Shown here: positions 31,801 through 45,400 of the stretch, piece by piece | Layout: each line of letters begins with the position of its first letter | How positions within the stretch are numbered: position 1 is the stretch's first letter | Origin: Thunnus maccoyii | Lineage: Eukaryota > Chordata > Actinopteri > Scombriformes > Scombridae | NCBI RefSeq assembly: GCF_910596095.1 | Contig: NC_056540.1 | Coordinates: 26,170,501-26,234,500, forward strand | Length of the DNA stretch: 64,000 nt | Reading direction: 5' to 3' | Translations under genes and position numbers: made by a program | The notes under the pieces: generated by a model | Database searches by the model: none | Seen by the model: the letters and a program-made list of their open reading frames with translations, nothing else | Told to the model about the DNA's origin: nothing

Positions 31801-33359
31801 CAGATGTTTCCATTAGCGTTTTAAGGAATTAATTACCATTCTCCAAGTTATAACATCAATCCATCAATTCATTATCAATCGGTCCATTTATCCATTCATC
31901 CATCCATCCATCTATAGATCCAGAGTCTCTGTTGTGAAGTGGGATGCTTTTTCTGACATGACTGTAGTCTATCTAGATGGCACTTCCCAGATGGCAAGGT
32001 CAGAGCTAATCATCATCACCATCATCATAAATAGTGAGTGATCATGTGGGTCAACTTCTACTGGAAGTGTTGGAATATTTGGAATCAGTTAGTCATAGAT
32101 AAAGACTATATAGAAGAGAACCCTTTAAATTAATTAGCATTACGTGATTACGGTACTTTCAGCTATGACTTTTAGCTTGTTGCAAAGAGTGTTCTTATCA
32201 TGGTAATGATACTCCTGTATTTGAACATGTGTCTTTATACCTAGTACATAATCTTTAGAAGTACCATTACTGGCAGTCTCTTTTCTCTTGTTCTACAACT
32301 GAATTATAAGATCACAAATCAAACTTGTCCCTGTTGTCTAACTTGGTAGTGAATTTTCTCTAACACAAACCAATCCAGCCAAGGGAATTTGAATATATAC
32401 TTTGTTTATATGCTGCTGTTTAGCATCTTCTCCCTGTAGTGTTTGACTTGTAAACATGGTGGATTCATTACCTTTTCTCTTTTACCAAAACCTGACTATA
32501 TACAGGGATAGAGATCAGTACTCAGACTAATTATGCAGATGGCAATTAGGTCTTTTTCAGGGATTAATAGATTGGTACCATGCCATGGAACGTACATTAT
32601 GTCAATACATGTCATTACAACCTGTACAAATGGCACTGTGGTGGATTGTGATGAATTTTCCTTTATTTTCAATGTACATGTATAACATGGAGACAACAAT
32701 TAGAAGTTCAATATTTTGTTTGCACTGATATTAATCATCATTTCCCTCCATTTCTACATTGAATGGCTCTCAATTTTAGCCAATTTTTGTTCATCCAAAT
32801 CAGGTTGCACACAAAAAGTTTTTTATGCACTCTGATGGAGGTCAGATGGCTGAAAAATGTTTTGAACTTTGTGCTCTTCACTAAGCATGTAAATATAACT
32901 TGTTAAGTGCAACGCCTTTACTTTCCCTTGATTTAACACGGATTACGCATCAGAGCGCTGTGGTAGCACTTATTGTTGTGCTCATTTAAGTGGGTCATCA
33001 TTGTCAAATAAGACTGAAAATATGTGGAACTTCTTTCCAACTACACAGAGATGAATATGTCGTAGGATTTTTTTTATCATTGTTTTGTTAGTTAGAAGTT
33101 ATGAAGACGATGACCAAATTAGGCGAATGTCTACACAAGTCTTAATAAATGTCATGAAATTGCCTTCCATTTTCATTTACCGAATTGACAAAAGATGCCA
33201 AGAGTGTGTGTGAATGAGTGAGCACAATTTAAGTACAATTTACCTGGTTCCTGTTCCATCGGTACGTCCATGGAAGACACAGGTGCACTGGGATGGACAG
33301 AAGGGATGAGCCATACTGAGGCAGCATAGTAATACATGCACATAGAGAAGTCGACGCAT
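27863..33359 (-). CDS. lrit3: LRIT3: leucine-rich repeat, Ig-like and transmembrane protein, complete
   Basis: Type I membrane protein of the retina. In mammals and zebrafish LRIT3 is needed to place nyctalopin and TRPM1 at ON-bipolar cell dendrites, and human mutations cause congenital stationary night blindness. Exons: 33244-33359, 31224-31690, 29147-29452, 27863-28896. All junctions are GT-AG and in frame, totalling 1923 nt or 640 aa (human about 680). Domains: signal peptide (MRRLLYVHVLLCCLSMAHP), LRRNT with CPSQCTC, about five LRRs (residues 50-170), LRRCT beginning LQDNPWFCDC, an Ig domain with LLRCDATGYPTP and DAGNYSC (Cys325), a Ser/Thr/Pro-rich linker, an FNIII domain, a membrane helix (about 538-562) and a 72-residue tail ending SEYLC. 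It lies tandem upstream of egf, the same linkage as human 4q25. LRIT1 and LRIT2 are the alternatives; linkage and the LRR/LRRCT text favour LRIT3. Which teleost copy (a or b) I cannot tell. Confidence 0.94.
29147..29452 (-). CDS. lrit3: lrit3 exon 3: LRRCT and first half of Ig domain
   Basis: Begins GLQDNPWFCDCKI, the C-terminal cap, continues through FLTCSGPENLAGVLFQRAEL and CVKPSVMTSATKI, then starts the Ig domain (SPLGSNVLLRCDATGYPTP). It ends in NNT at the donor GTATAA. The next exon supplies V-Q, so the NNT sequon is kept. Confidence 0.94.
31224..31690 (-). CDS. lrit3: lrit3 exon 2: LRR domain
   Basis: Codes residues 39-195: N-cap remainder (VLCNDPDM), then repeats including FYYLVELRYLWITYNSI, LHELRLDGNMI, LRTLDLHNNRL and ITYLDLSSNKL. 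The repeats follow the LxxLxLxxN pattern of extracellular LRR proteins. The donor GTAAGG leaves a single G that completes a Gly codon with exon 3. Confidence 0.94.
33244..33359 (-). CDS. lrit3: lrit3 exon 1: signal peptide and LRRNT start
   Basis: The ATG at 33357-33359 opens a signal peptide followed by HPFCPSQCTCVFHGRTDG, the cysteine-rich N-cap of the LRR domain. The exon ends with two bases of an Arg codon at donor GTAAAT, which joins exon 2 to give TRSVLCNDPDM. A longer open frame through this exon in another phase has no homology and is ignored. Confidence 0.9.
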
Positions 33360-35180
33360 GATTTCACCGAATGCACCCAAAGTTCTCACATCGAGGACAG
33401 ATCAGGAGAATAGACATCCGGAATCATTGAGAGCTTGAAGAATTCTTCCCAAAAACAAATGGAGAATAATGAAAAGAGCTTCAAAGTCCATAAGAGGCAA
33501 CAGTACGCAAGCTGAGAATCTAATTACAGTACAGGTCACCTGTGAGATTGACAGTGTGGGGGAGGGGGGAGGGGGATTAGTAGAGGATTTCCTTGGTTTG
33601 ACAGGGTCACGCAAGCTAGGCAGCAGGGCAGGACCAGTTATTTGGACATGCCGCTAATCGGCTAGCTCTGGAGAGGTTTCCCCTCACGTGACCCAGCCAC
33701 ACCTTTGTTAATCCATTCACCTCAACCTTACAGTTGCTTTTTTTGTTTAACTGCCAAGTTTTGCTGAACGTCCATGTTCTTATTTACTGTCAAACACATT
33801 GGAAAACTATTTATATCACTTTATGTACAGCCAGGACATCCCTGTGTAGTTGCGTTCAATCACATTTCTACTGTAGTCCTAGGCACTGTGGTTTTGACCC
33901 TTTGTCACCCTACTTCTAAAATATGTACACTATAGATTTTAGGTTTTCTTTTTGTTTGTTTGTACCTGCATCCTGACACAAGTCCCTCTGACTCTCATGA
34001 AATCCCTTAAATATAGATGTATTATTGAACTGGAGGCCATATGTTAGATGTGTGAGCGAGTTCTGTCTGGCACTAGGGTGCAAAGTGTAATCTGGGATGT
34101 GATTTATTACCGACTGGGCAGACTAATGGCTTATGGTGGGGGGCCAAATGCAACGTGTCTACAGATGACAGGTCCACAGTAGTGTATCCCTTTCATATTT
34201 TCTTCACTTGTTGGTTTAGCATGAGCACACACAATTTTTTACTCCTTACTCATTTTTAAAGGGTTGACTTGAATGTGTCAACATATGTTGTTAAGGGTAT
34301 TTTTCTACCAAGCATTTGTCATTATGATACAGAAATGTACGTATTGCACTCATCACAGCACAAGTTGCTCATAGATAAAACATTACCCTAAAGCTTAAAT
34401 GCACATGTATTAGAGAGTGCAAACTTCTCCTAGTTTTAGACAATCCTGCTTGATGTCATAGCCAGTTACATCTGTCCTGTTATTTGCATTTTAATTGAAC
34501 TTGATTTTTGTTGTCTTAGGTCATGGCTACAAGATGGTAGAAATTCTTTATTTAAATCACTGCCAAAATCTTATGAATTGACAGCAAATTAACAAGTTAT
34601 ACAGTAAAATGGTGTAATATTGGTGGAGGTAAAAATGCAAAACAATTTCCTATATATGGTCAAGATAAATGTTAATATACCTTTTGGATGATCTTGTTTT
34701 ATCTATATTGATAGTTGTGCTTTTATTGATATTTTTGACCTCAAAGTACATGATCTGTTTGGAGCTAAAAAGTGATTCTTCATATGCTATGTCAGGTCAG
34801 TTGTAAATAGTAACACTTGAATAGTGAGTATAAATTTTAATAACAGTTGAGAGTTCTTAATAATCATATTCATGCAGTTATGCAGCTATAAATGGATCAT
34901 GGATTTTCACAAGTACTGTTCGCTGCTTAGTATACTCATTTATGTTTACACAGTTTTGGGCTACCAACTCTTGTCTATTTGGAATGGCTAGGGGAAGGGG
35001 AGACATCTAGTGGTAAGAGCTAGTTACTGTGTGTACTTTGTCCTTATAAACATCAATTCCATTCTTCAACAGTGTTATATTAGCTCATACAATAGCCACT
35101 ATTACCCATCCCAATACTACCAGCAGCACTATTTCATAACCTAAGCCACAGAACAAAATTGACACAAGAGACATCACGTA
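33360..35180. other. lrit3 5' region and intergenic DNA to gpm6a
   Basis: Upstream of the lrit3 ATG. Contains a G-rich run at 33557-33576 (GTGGGGGAGGGGGGAGGGGG), which as C-rich template lies about 200 bp from the start codon and may be part of the promoter. The rest to 35180 is AT-rich with no gene seen. Confidence 0.5.
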
Positions 35181-36299
35181 TTTATTAACAAGTACACAAG
35201 TGAATTTTATTTATGCAAGCAAATTTGATCATACAGGTCAAATAAGCCACTTCAAGCTGTTGGCACATGAATGTACAAAACAGATTCAATTTAAAGCCTG
35301 CTACTAAGCATTCGTAGTGAAAGTACAAAAGACTAATACGAGGAGAAAGCTGAAAGCATATTTTCAGATCATTACAGAGTAAGCAATGTTGGTACAAGTA
35401 TTAGTTTTAAGACATGGTTGAGAGCTCATCACAAACTAAATAGACACAACTCAAAGACTACAGTCTCTAATATCAGCATAACGCGGTAAGCGTGGAAGGT
35501 TTAGTACTGCACATATAAACAAAGGGTTGATCCAGCAAGACAGTCAAAAGTGTAAAAATAAAGAAGTGAAATAAAGTAACTTTTGAGTCAATAAGACTAT
35601 ATTAATGCATGTCCATGCCACGAAAAACATCTAAATTCACAGTCTTTACTAACAGTACAGTTATCCAACTTCGAGTTGAACACCAATGCGCTTACATCTA
35701 GAGAGAGCACAGAAATGGTCAAATAAGTGCATGAAACTAGCTTTTAGAAATACTGACAAAACAAATTCTGCCAGGCAATGAACAGACAGGCCACCTTTGT
35801 AGTCCAATGGCATCAGGATGTGTAATTAATACAGTTACTGTCATGAACAAAATTAGTATGACACATACTTTTCTCACATCTGATAATTCCACCAAGGAGT
35901 GCCATTATACCAGCAACATTTTAATGTCAGAGTTTCTTACCAGTTGAGACTGATAGATGCAGAGTGGACTGACCCACAGTGATCTCTTTTTTTCTCACAT
36001 GAATTGTCCTTAAATTGCAGTGCTTAACATATAGGTATGCTTTGATATATCAGTATATACAGTGCAGAGTTCTGCAAAAACAGGAGTTTAGTATTTATAA
36101 ATTTCCACTTTTAAGAAATTAAAAAACGGGTTATGAAAGCATGTTTGCATGTGCTTTTGTGGTTTGTGATTGAAAGACAATGGAATCATTCACAGTCCTA
36201 AAATACATTTAAATGGCAAGATTCCCCCGTTTATCATAAAATAACCCATAATTTATCTTTAATTGACTAATCCCATCTTTGACACACACACATATATAT

Positions 36300-36333
<34 letters not shown>

Positions 36334-37142
36334 ATGTATATCAAAGTCATTGTTTCCTGTTTAACAGGCTTGGCACATCTAGCAAATATTTGATTTACTC
36401 TAATGATTTGGTATTTATTGTGTTTTCTTGCTATTTTATAGCTTCAAATAGAAAAAACAGATGTAACTACTTTCATGTGAAAGTGGTTTTAATCCCTGGG
36501 AATACTGGTATGACAAAGGCGTACAATGCTTCATAGTTGTGTTGTGAGATTTAAAATATTTTCAAAACTAACCACCTGTTCACATACAGTACATAGTTCT
36601 TGAACATGAAATCTCCAGACACACGACATGTGTGAAATGTGCTTGAAAACCCTTTTAAGCCCCTGTTGACCCCCTCAGACATCAGCAAAAAATAAATTAT
36701 GCATCACATAACATCAAATAAAGATGTAAGAAAAATAAAACAATTATATGCAAGTTATGCAAAGTAAAAAAAAAAAAAAAAAAAAGCAGAGATACTACTG
36801 CTACTTTTGATTCTACAAACTACACTAAAACTACTATCAGCACTAAACAACTCGTATTCAAGAATAATATAACTGCCATAATGATAATCATAACACCATC
36901 CATGAGAGAGGTAAAGGGGCTTTTTTTCATCTGAAATGCTGTTTGTGACTGAGGAGGTTTGTGTGACTTCCCCCCTCAGACCACATTGTCATATGACGCA
37001 CCAGTGACATCAGCAGTGGCGAGGGCCCTAGGCGCCATCCGCCCCCCCTCGGGAGGGGATGGTAGAGAGAGACAGATAGAAAGACAGAGGAGAGAGAGAG
37101 GGAGAGAGGCCGGAGTGGCAGGGCCATGCCTCACGCTGGTCT
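35181..37142 (-). other. gpm6a: Probable gpm6a 3' UTR
   Basis: About 2 kb downstream of the gpm6a stop with no coding signal. It ends at a minus-strand AATAAA (35181-35186), a candidate polyadenylation signal. M6 family genes usually have long 3' UTRs. Within it lie an AT-rich dinucleotide tract (36282-36341), a 17-base A run on the plus strand (about 36768-36785) and a purine-rich run (37060-37110). The extent is inferred. Confidence 0.4.
36282..36341. repeat. Compound (CA)n/(TA)n microsatellite
   Basis: ACAC units pass into interrupted TATATATG repeats, within the presumed gpm6a 3' UTR. Confidence 0.93.
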
Positions 37143-39410
37143 TTATGTGTAGGCATTGAGACGCTCCTTAGAGCGAGTGGAGTGGATGTCGTGAAGCTCC
37201 TGCTCCTCCTTCGACTTGATGTCCTCGTACTTCTGCATCCGGCAGGCGTCCTTCACGTAGGCCCAGTTGGCCGACAGCACCATCAAGTAGTGGATCTGTG
37301 ATATATAGAAAGTTATCAAGTTTTACAACAATACAAAACTGATTTGCTTTTTAAATTCTGTAACATTTGATTTCTATAATTTGGTCAAGATTCTCACAGG
37401 ATTTATAGTAGATTTTCGCAAAGTCACTTGGAGAGCACATGAGAGAACTTTATTCAATTGCATTCCATTAGAAAATAGACTCAATTTTTCATTATTATAT
37501 TGTTTTTGTGTGGATGCATTTCAACAACTTACAATTACTTCAGTATTCATTTAAAATACACAGAAAAAACTGTCAATGCTCGTTTGTGTAGACTGGTCCT
37601 TTAACTTTTTAGGGGACCTTTCCAACAGTCCAGCAGGTGGCAGCACAATACTAGCTATAGCTACTCTTGCACTTTTGTTACCATATGGTTATAATGAATG
37701 TATTTTGCTGTAATGACTGAGGTTGTAATACAGATCCTCAAAAGAATGCCAGTTTCTTAGCTGCAATAGCTCTTTTTTTATGATATGCAGAAACACCAGT
37801 TAGGTGACTGAGACTTGAACTAACCTTCATAACTGTCAGTGTTGCACATTAAGCACATGTATGTATTTAGTTTGTAGTTCAGATTGTTTTACTAAGGCTC
37901 ACTTGATGAGTCTGATACGTTTTTAAATATTTTTTTCAGCACTGATTGTTTTTCTGGCTTTGAGGCTTTTTGAGGGCAGCGAGTTCGGCCACAATTTGCA
38001 CCATCATCCCTGACTAGCAAACACTTTCTGTTTCTCAGAAAATGGCTCCTCAGAAATTACTGAGTGATGTTTGCAACAATCTCTGAGCCTTTCTTCTCCC
38101 TGTTTCCATGACAACGCCATGACATGCCTGGTGCCTCCGAAAGAGGGGAGGGAGACAAACCCTGTCTTTTCACTGCGCCAAAATGCCTTCTCTCTCTACA
38201 GCTATACTCTCACAGGCAAACACAGCACAGGCTAGTCAAGGAGCAGCCACAACAAAACACATCTGTTTTCACAGGTACAAAATTCCACCACAGTAATCTT
38301 TATTTGCAAAAATGATCACCTGCAAAAACTATTGGCTGAGCAATTGAGTAATCTGTCCCCTATGAAGAAGATGTGTGAACATCTTTGCTTTTAAAGTAGG
38401 CTATATCCCTGAGAAAGAGGTTCTTTTGTTTTTTTGCTTGATTTGAAAGATATCAATGAGATTCATTTACTTTGAAGATGATTAGGTCTTTGAAAAGAAA
38501 ATTACACGGTAATTGGGGAGATTGTTTTCTATATTGCAGCAAAACAAAGTTTTTGAAGATATGTTTTTTCTTTTATGTTAAGATTTTTGCATCTGTGGAG
38601 AGAGGTACAAGCTGGTGTCTCACCATAGCAATGACAGCAGCTCCTGCTCCAGCAAGGGCACAGATGAACAGGTGGAATGTCATGTCAAGCTGTAGAAAAA
38701 ACAAATCACAGCACATATTAGTCTTCAAGGCTTTATGGGCAGTTCTGCCAGTCCAAGCTCCTACCTGGAAACTTGGCACTTTCAATATCTATTGTTTTAA
38801 CTGTTGGGGTAGTGGGACTCATGGGACTATGATCATTCTGGTTATAACAACTGTTTATTTTTGTTTTTTGCAGTCCATGTAGGTTTTGTTTACATGGTGA
38901 TATTCAGATTATTCAGATTATTATTATCCAATGTATTTGCAATGCGTACGTACTGTAAGGAGCCACGCTAGGTTTCAACATACTGTAAACAAACAGGTTG
39001 CTCATGTAGCTACCCAGTGCTTCAACACTCCTCTACCATTTGAGCCGCTCTATCACATCAGCTAATAAAGTCTTATACACAAGGTCATCTAGGCAGTGGT
39101 TCTATGGTTGAAGTGGAGCGTGTCTGTGGTGGCTGGTGGTGGGTGGCCTGAACTATTTTGAATGAGTGTTACTTTTTCAACATTCCCAGCTGTTATTGGT
39201 ATTCAAACTAGTAAACTGTTCTTAGATGTTACAAACCCATTTACCATTAAGGCCTTGCAGTTATCAATTCATATTATCTACAGTAAAATTGTTTATAATA
39301 TTATTTGATATTTAAAAGTTCCTTTCACCTTACCTCATTGGATTCACACATCTTGTAGAATTTCTCTGTTCCAGCACACACTGTTTTCGCCTCAGCAATT
39401 GGCACAATAC
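37143..39410 (-). CDS. gpm6a: gpm6a exons 5-7: end of outer loop, TM4, cytoplasmic tail
   Basis: Exon 5 (39334-39410) codes [20 protein letters not shown] and Cys202. Exon 6 (38624-38689) codes LDMTFHLF and most of TM4. Exon 7 (37143-37295) codes [20 protein letters not shown] and the tail to TAA at 37143-37145. In human the exon 6 start reads LNMTF, with an NMT sequon; here Asn208 is Asp, so that sequon is absent. The tail is unchanged from the mammalian one as far as I can recall. Confidence 0.95.
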
Positions 39411-42400
39411 CTGAAATATAATGGTTTATTCATTATGTACGAAAACCAGTATTGAATGCTATAAAACCAAAATGCAGATAATGAATAAACAGCAACAAGG
39501 GCAACAAGCTTATTTGTACCAATACACCATTATAGTACAGACTTCCTGTACGCACAGTCACACGCCGGCGACATATAGGGCTCTAATGTGATGGTGGCAG
39601 CACAAATGGTTGTTGACACAGCAGCAGTACTAGTAAAGCTGGTGGCTAATGTACTGAAAGGGGTAGCACTAATTAAAAATAATGAGCCAGCCAAATGAGC
39701 CAGTGGCTCATTTAACAAATGCATGTCCTTTATATGGAAAGAATAAGTGTGAAATATATCATAGATAATTTCTGTGCAGCAGGAGATGTTTTATACTTTA
39801 TGAGTGACACATAGCCTTAATAGTTTCATCATCCATACAGAATATAAAGAAGAGTTGTTGGTGTTTTTTTTTACAGAAACAAACTAAAGGCCACACGTAA
39901 TTAATAACCTTTATAGTCTGCTGATGAGTTTATGTTTAAGAATTAACATCATCGTCATATAACTCTTAACGTATTTTGTAACATGTCAACCAAAATGTTT
40001 TTCCTAACACTGCATTTATCATTTTAAACTCTGTGTAGTTTTCCTATAATATCAATAGGAACTATCCTGTAGTGTTTAGTGACTTCACAGTAATCATAAG
40101 AGCTGCTTTGATTAGTCGATCAACAGAAAATTAATTGCACCTGTTTTGATAATCAAACAATTGTTTTTAGTAATTTTTGAAGCAAAATGCCAAACATTTG
40201 CTGGTTGCAGCTTCTCTGCGAGGATTTTAAGCTTTTCTGTGTCATATGATAGTTAACTGAATTTCTTTGGGTTGTGGTCTGTTGATCTGACAAAAACGAC
40301 ATTTGAAGACATCACCATGGACTCTTAAGATGAATTATAACAGGCATTTTTCACTATTTTTTGACATTTTATTGACTAAACAATTAATCAAGAAAATAAT
40401 TGACAAATTATTTGATAATGAAAATAATCTTTAGTTGCAATCCTATTAATCATAAAGTATTTTATATTATTTTATCTAATTTATAACCTCACTGGAATAT
40501 CGTAAATATTTCTATTGTAACTTGTAATATTTGTTTGTCACTCAGTATTTTGCTGTATTTATACCTAGAGACTAAAAACATTAGTGACTTAATTCATTAT
40601 GTCATACAATAGCATAGTTTGGTTTTTTTAGCAGTGGGGTTATGTTATTATTTTCTTATGTTGTGTTATTTGGGATGTTTGTATAGTGTAGTCTTTCCCC
40701 CTGGCTGTTATAACACTACTATTATTTTATTTTTCCAGCTCGGTCTGTGTATCCTGCACAGAGGTCCAAAGAAAACAGAATTTCAGACAGATTTCAATAC
40801 TTTCAGCAGGATATTTGTTAATATTTATTCTTTTATATGCTCTACCCTCAAACTAGACACCATACATTTAATATAACAGTGTACAAGTTGCTATTAGCTG
40901 GTGTTTTTAGGTGATTGCAGTGAGCAGAAGAATATAGAGATGGAAAGTATAATGGGGCCTACAGTTGAGCCTTACAGGACCCCGCCAGAGTACTAGCTGA
41001 GGTGGATGGGGAACTGCCCAATCAGATAGCAGGTAAACCAGTACATGGCTGTGCCTTTATCACCAACCTGACAGCTTAGTCTATGGGGGACAGTGATTGA
41101 GAAAAAACCTTACCAAGATGTTTTGATTGAAACGGTAGTACAGTACAACATAGATGTGAGAGGTGTTCAGCAGTGTATGACTGTATGTCCTGCAGACACC
41201 ACAGTAATTGAGATCTAAGCTGTTGGGGCTGGAGAAATAGAGACAGAATAGTCATACTTACCATACTGGCGTGGGTCCAAGCAGAGTGTGGCCCCCTCCA
41301 GGAAAGTAGCGTTTTGGCAAATATTCCAGATGTTGAAATATATAAAGACTGGGAGAGAGGTAAAAGCCGTCACTCCGAGCCAAGCCAGCATGAAGATGTA
41401 TGTCAGCATGATGAACTGAAAGAGCAAAAGAGGACAACAGATCAGATTTGTGTACAGAACTAATTCATTTTATTTTTATTTTAATTTTCACTTTTTAAGT
41501 TAAATTCATACAAACTAGGATGATGTTTTCTATATCCTGATTCACACTCTAGTCTGGCTGAAACAGATTCTTTTGAAAATTGTATGTAATTACCTTCAGT
41601 GTTGATGTAGCTAATTACAAAAGATTCACATTTTAAAATGCCTACAATTGGAAGATGACAACACCAAAATTTTAATTGTGATTATGGTTTTTCTCATCAG
41701 TAAATACTACACAGTCTACATACAGCATGTGAAAACATGTCAGGCTATTTTAATAGCTGGTGTTTCTCCAAATTAATTAAGTTAAATGTGAAGTTACTGT
41801 ACATCTACCACAGTATGTATTTAGTGTTTTGTTCCAGGGCATTATGGAGGGACACATGGGTACTGAGGTACACAAATTGGCTGTTGTGAATCTGTAATGC
41901 TTTAGCCAACCCATCTTATTTTGGCTCCATGGACACAAGATTAGCACACACTAACTTAATGAACCCAATGACCACAAATACCATAGCATAGCTCATTTCC
42001 TTTGCCTCCCTGGGGATCGTCAGATTTGCTAAGCAATTATATCCCAGAGATAATCTTGTTAGGGTTGCTGCAGGCTCTTTGAAATGCTCCTAGTGTTTTA
42101 TTGTTGTTTTGGCAGTATAATAAAATTATGTTGACTGATGTTTTAATGAAATTATAGAGCATTCAATTACAAACATAAAATCAGGAATACATTTTATAAA
42201 TAATCTGCACATACACATGTAAACTGACAAATAATTTAGTGCACAAAAACAGTGTGTGTTTGCTGTCTGGCTTGTCACACTTGCTCAGTTCCTATGTGTC
42301 CTACATAATAAGCTGATTTGTATACAAAATTAGTAATAATAATTAATCTCTTTGATGACACTTTAACAGAACTTAATACAAATTCAACCTTTAATTGGTT

Positions 42401-45400
42401 AATAAAATATTTTGCAGTGTTCTCTACCTTCTGTTGAAAACACCCATTGCCAACAGCATGCTGGTTAACAGCAGCAGTGATTTGTTAAAAATAAACAGAA
42501 GAGGAGCTGGGTGTGGATATGGAGTAGTGATTGCTATCATAGCAAGTCACCTAGAGAACCCTTCAACCACTCAAAGGAAACTTCCTGTGAAATCACCCGA
42601 TATTTAGACTGTTTGACTACCAAGTGATTTCTGAAAACTGCAGTCCAAATTTACAGCAACATTAGCTTATGTACAGTCATAGATATGATCAATAGACAGT
42701 AGAAACAATTAAATAAAAAACTAAAACTAAAGTTGATAGTTATTATGTACAAATGTTGGTCGTACCCAAGCGCTGACGCAACGTCCACAGGTGGTGATCT
42801 TGAAGTCTCCATACAGGTCTTTAATGGCTCCACTAGTGAAAAAGCCCTCCACCATCAGCAGGATCCCGTAGACGAAGAAAGCCGAAGCAATGCCATAGAT
42901 CACATACTTGATAATGTCAATCCTGCAAATGAATAGAGAGCCACTGAAAATGTGCACAACAAATACAGTGTTATGCTTTGTTCTTGAAAGTGTGACAGGT
43001 CATTTTGTGAAGTTGCAACACAATGATGCCTGGAAAAGAAGAGGATTTAATTATGGGTGAAGTAATGTTATTCTTTACTTTTGCTTTCGTGCCTCAGATA
43101 ATGCAGATGCCATATTATCCAAGTTACAAAGGCAAAAATCACTTCAATTTGGAGATTTGGTTCAGTGTGGGAAATATAGGCTATGTCAAAGAGTTCATTT
43201 TTGTCACTGTGGGTATTCAAATTTTCTATTTATATTATTATATTATAAATTCTCTTGAGGATAATGTTTTCTCCAATTAAGTTACTGTTATAGCCAGTCA
43301 ATCCTTTTTCTACTCACATGGTGAAGACGTCCAGTGCGTCCACGGGGCTCCGCACCACCTCAAAGTAGTTCTGGAGGATGGTGACGGTGCCAGTCAGTGC
43401 CTCATGTCCACAGCCGCAGAACAGAGCCACGCCCGCGTAGAGCAAGATGGTGGCTATGAGGGATGGGTATGGGATCCCACCCAGGCATTTGATGCAGCAT
43501 TCAAGGCATCCTAAACAAACAAAGAGATGAAAAGGATCAGTTCTTAGTCAACGAACACTAAAAATAACACTTTAACTTCTCAAAGAAAACTCAGGTTGGG
43601 TAGAATTTATGTCTTTGGCCCACTGTGACACAAAGTTGGACAAAATTCGTACTAATTTGCTAAGCCTTAAATTATTCAGCAGAACATTGCCAATGGGTGA
43701 ATGCATTTGCATGGTGTACACTGTATTGCCATTTACTTTTTGAGAATCTCCAACATTCAAACCACAGTTGGAAGGCAGCCATGCATGTGCATGCTGGAGC
43801 AAAATACAACTTGACAAAGCAGCTGGACCACAGTACATCTTCTCCCTGATATATGGGCAGCTGATGCTTTTATGCATCTTATGTTGGAGTATTCAAATCC
43901 ACAAAATGGAGTGAGATACTCCATACTATGCTGTGACCTGAAGTCACATTTTCCCTGTATTCTAGGTTTGTGCACCGTATTTGTTTGTTCTGTTCAGCCC
44001 TACAGAAGATGCTGACATTTTATTCAGCACTAAAAACTCAGCCTGAGATTTACATAGTGGTCCTGACCTTTAACCCCATTCTTCTATGCCTGGCTTTCTT
44101 TCCCTGGGGCCCTTAAGGTGACTAATCACTGCTTGGCTCCAACTTCAATCTCCTGTCGCAGATTGCTCTGTAAATATTTGTGCACGCAAGTGTGTCTATA
44201 TGAATCGCTTAGATTTATGACTTTCCTTCTCATGTCTGTGTATTAGTGAGTGTGTACACGAGCACTGAGCCAGTCATTTCTCAGAGTAACAACAACAGAA
44301 GCGGAGTTTATTTCCTGTCGAAGCACGGAACAGAATCAGACTTTATAGGGTCTTGCAGTACATTGCAGTATATTAACCACACAGACACTATCTTTCACCA
44401 AGCCAAGCCCATTCTGAATCAATTTGTAACTCCATCTAGAGCTGTATTAAAATGGAGGGCTACATACTAAAATATGCACAGCTATCTGAAACCCAAGTCA
44501 ATATATGCATTTGAAATGTTCATACAAACCGAAAATTCCTCTAGGATCCATTACATCACGATCATGGCTCATGATTAAATTCATCTGCATTCACACTGCT
44601 GTCCTTGTTCAGGAAAGAGACTAGACTGTATGACTGCATAGTCAGTTTTCATTGTCAATTTTGGAGATGATAAAAGATTTCAGGATTGTTCATCAAGTAT
44701 ATTTTCAGCAGCATCTCTTTTATGATTATCTCGCTGTCTTCACCTGTGTTACAAAGCAGGAGCCAAAGCAGTATCCCCCCTCCTCCTCCTCCCCAACTCT
44801 CTGCTTCTGGCTCTGATTCAAACCTGACTGGAATACCAAGTAGCTGGTCCGCCTGCTGGGCTCTGCTGAGCGCTCAGACGCTTGGTGCAGCCCCGACCCT
44901 CGCCCAGGCTTGCCTGGATTATCTGCATCTTCGCTGATGTAATCCATTGCTGAACTGCACTGCCTATAGAAGGTGTATTTCCCCTTCTTACTGTGTTTTG
45001 AACCTTTCCTTTTCATCCAGGAAAGGTTTCTGAGAAAGAATTCTGTTTTTAAACCTGTACAGCTTTTCACACTTTTGGGGAATCTACCCAGTTCAGCTAC
45101 CGCAGAAACAAATATGAACAGCTTAATTGAAATACTCTTGAGTTAGGTCATTAATGTCTGTTGGACGTGCTTGTGTTCCCTGTTTTTAGCCAGTGTTTGT
45201 CTTTCTTTTCTCGGCTTGGTGGTGCTTTATGCTCAAGTCGAGTGTAAGCTGGTTTTCTTTATGTTTCAATTTCAAGCATGCCCTCCTTCTCTCAGGGAGA
45301 TCTGTATATGTCACAATATATCAAACTGGAGAATCCCTCCAGGAGCAGGGCATGGGGGACTGTGTCATCACTGCCTTGGTATTTCTTCAACACAACTACT

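Noticed and set aside
44726-45070. 114-residue minus-strand frame as a possible alternative gpm6a first exon
   Set aside because: It does not resemble known M6A amino termini, and no donor in the right phase follows a good start codon.
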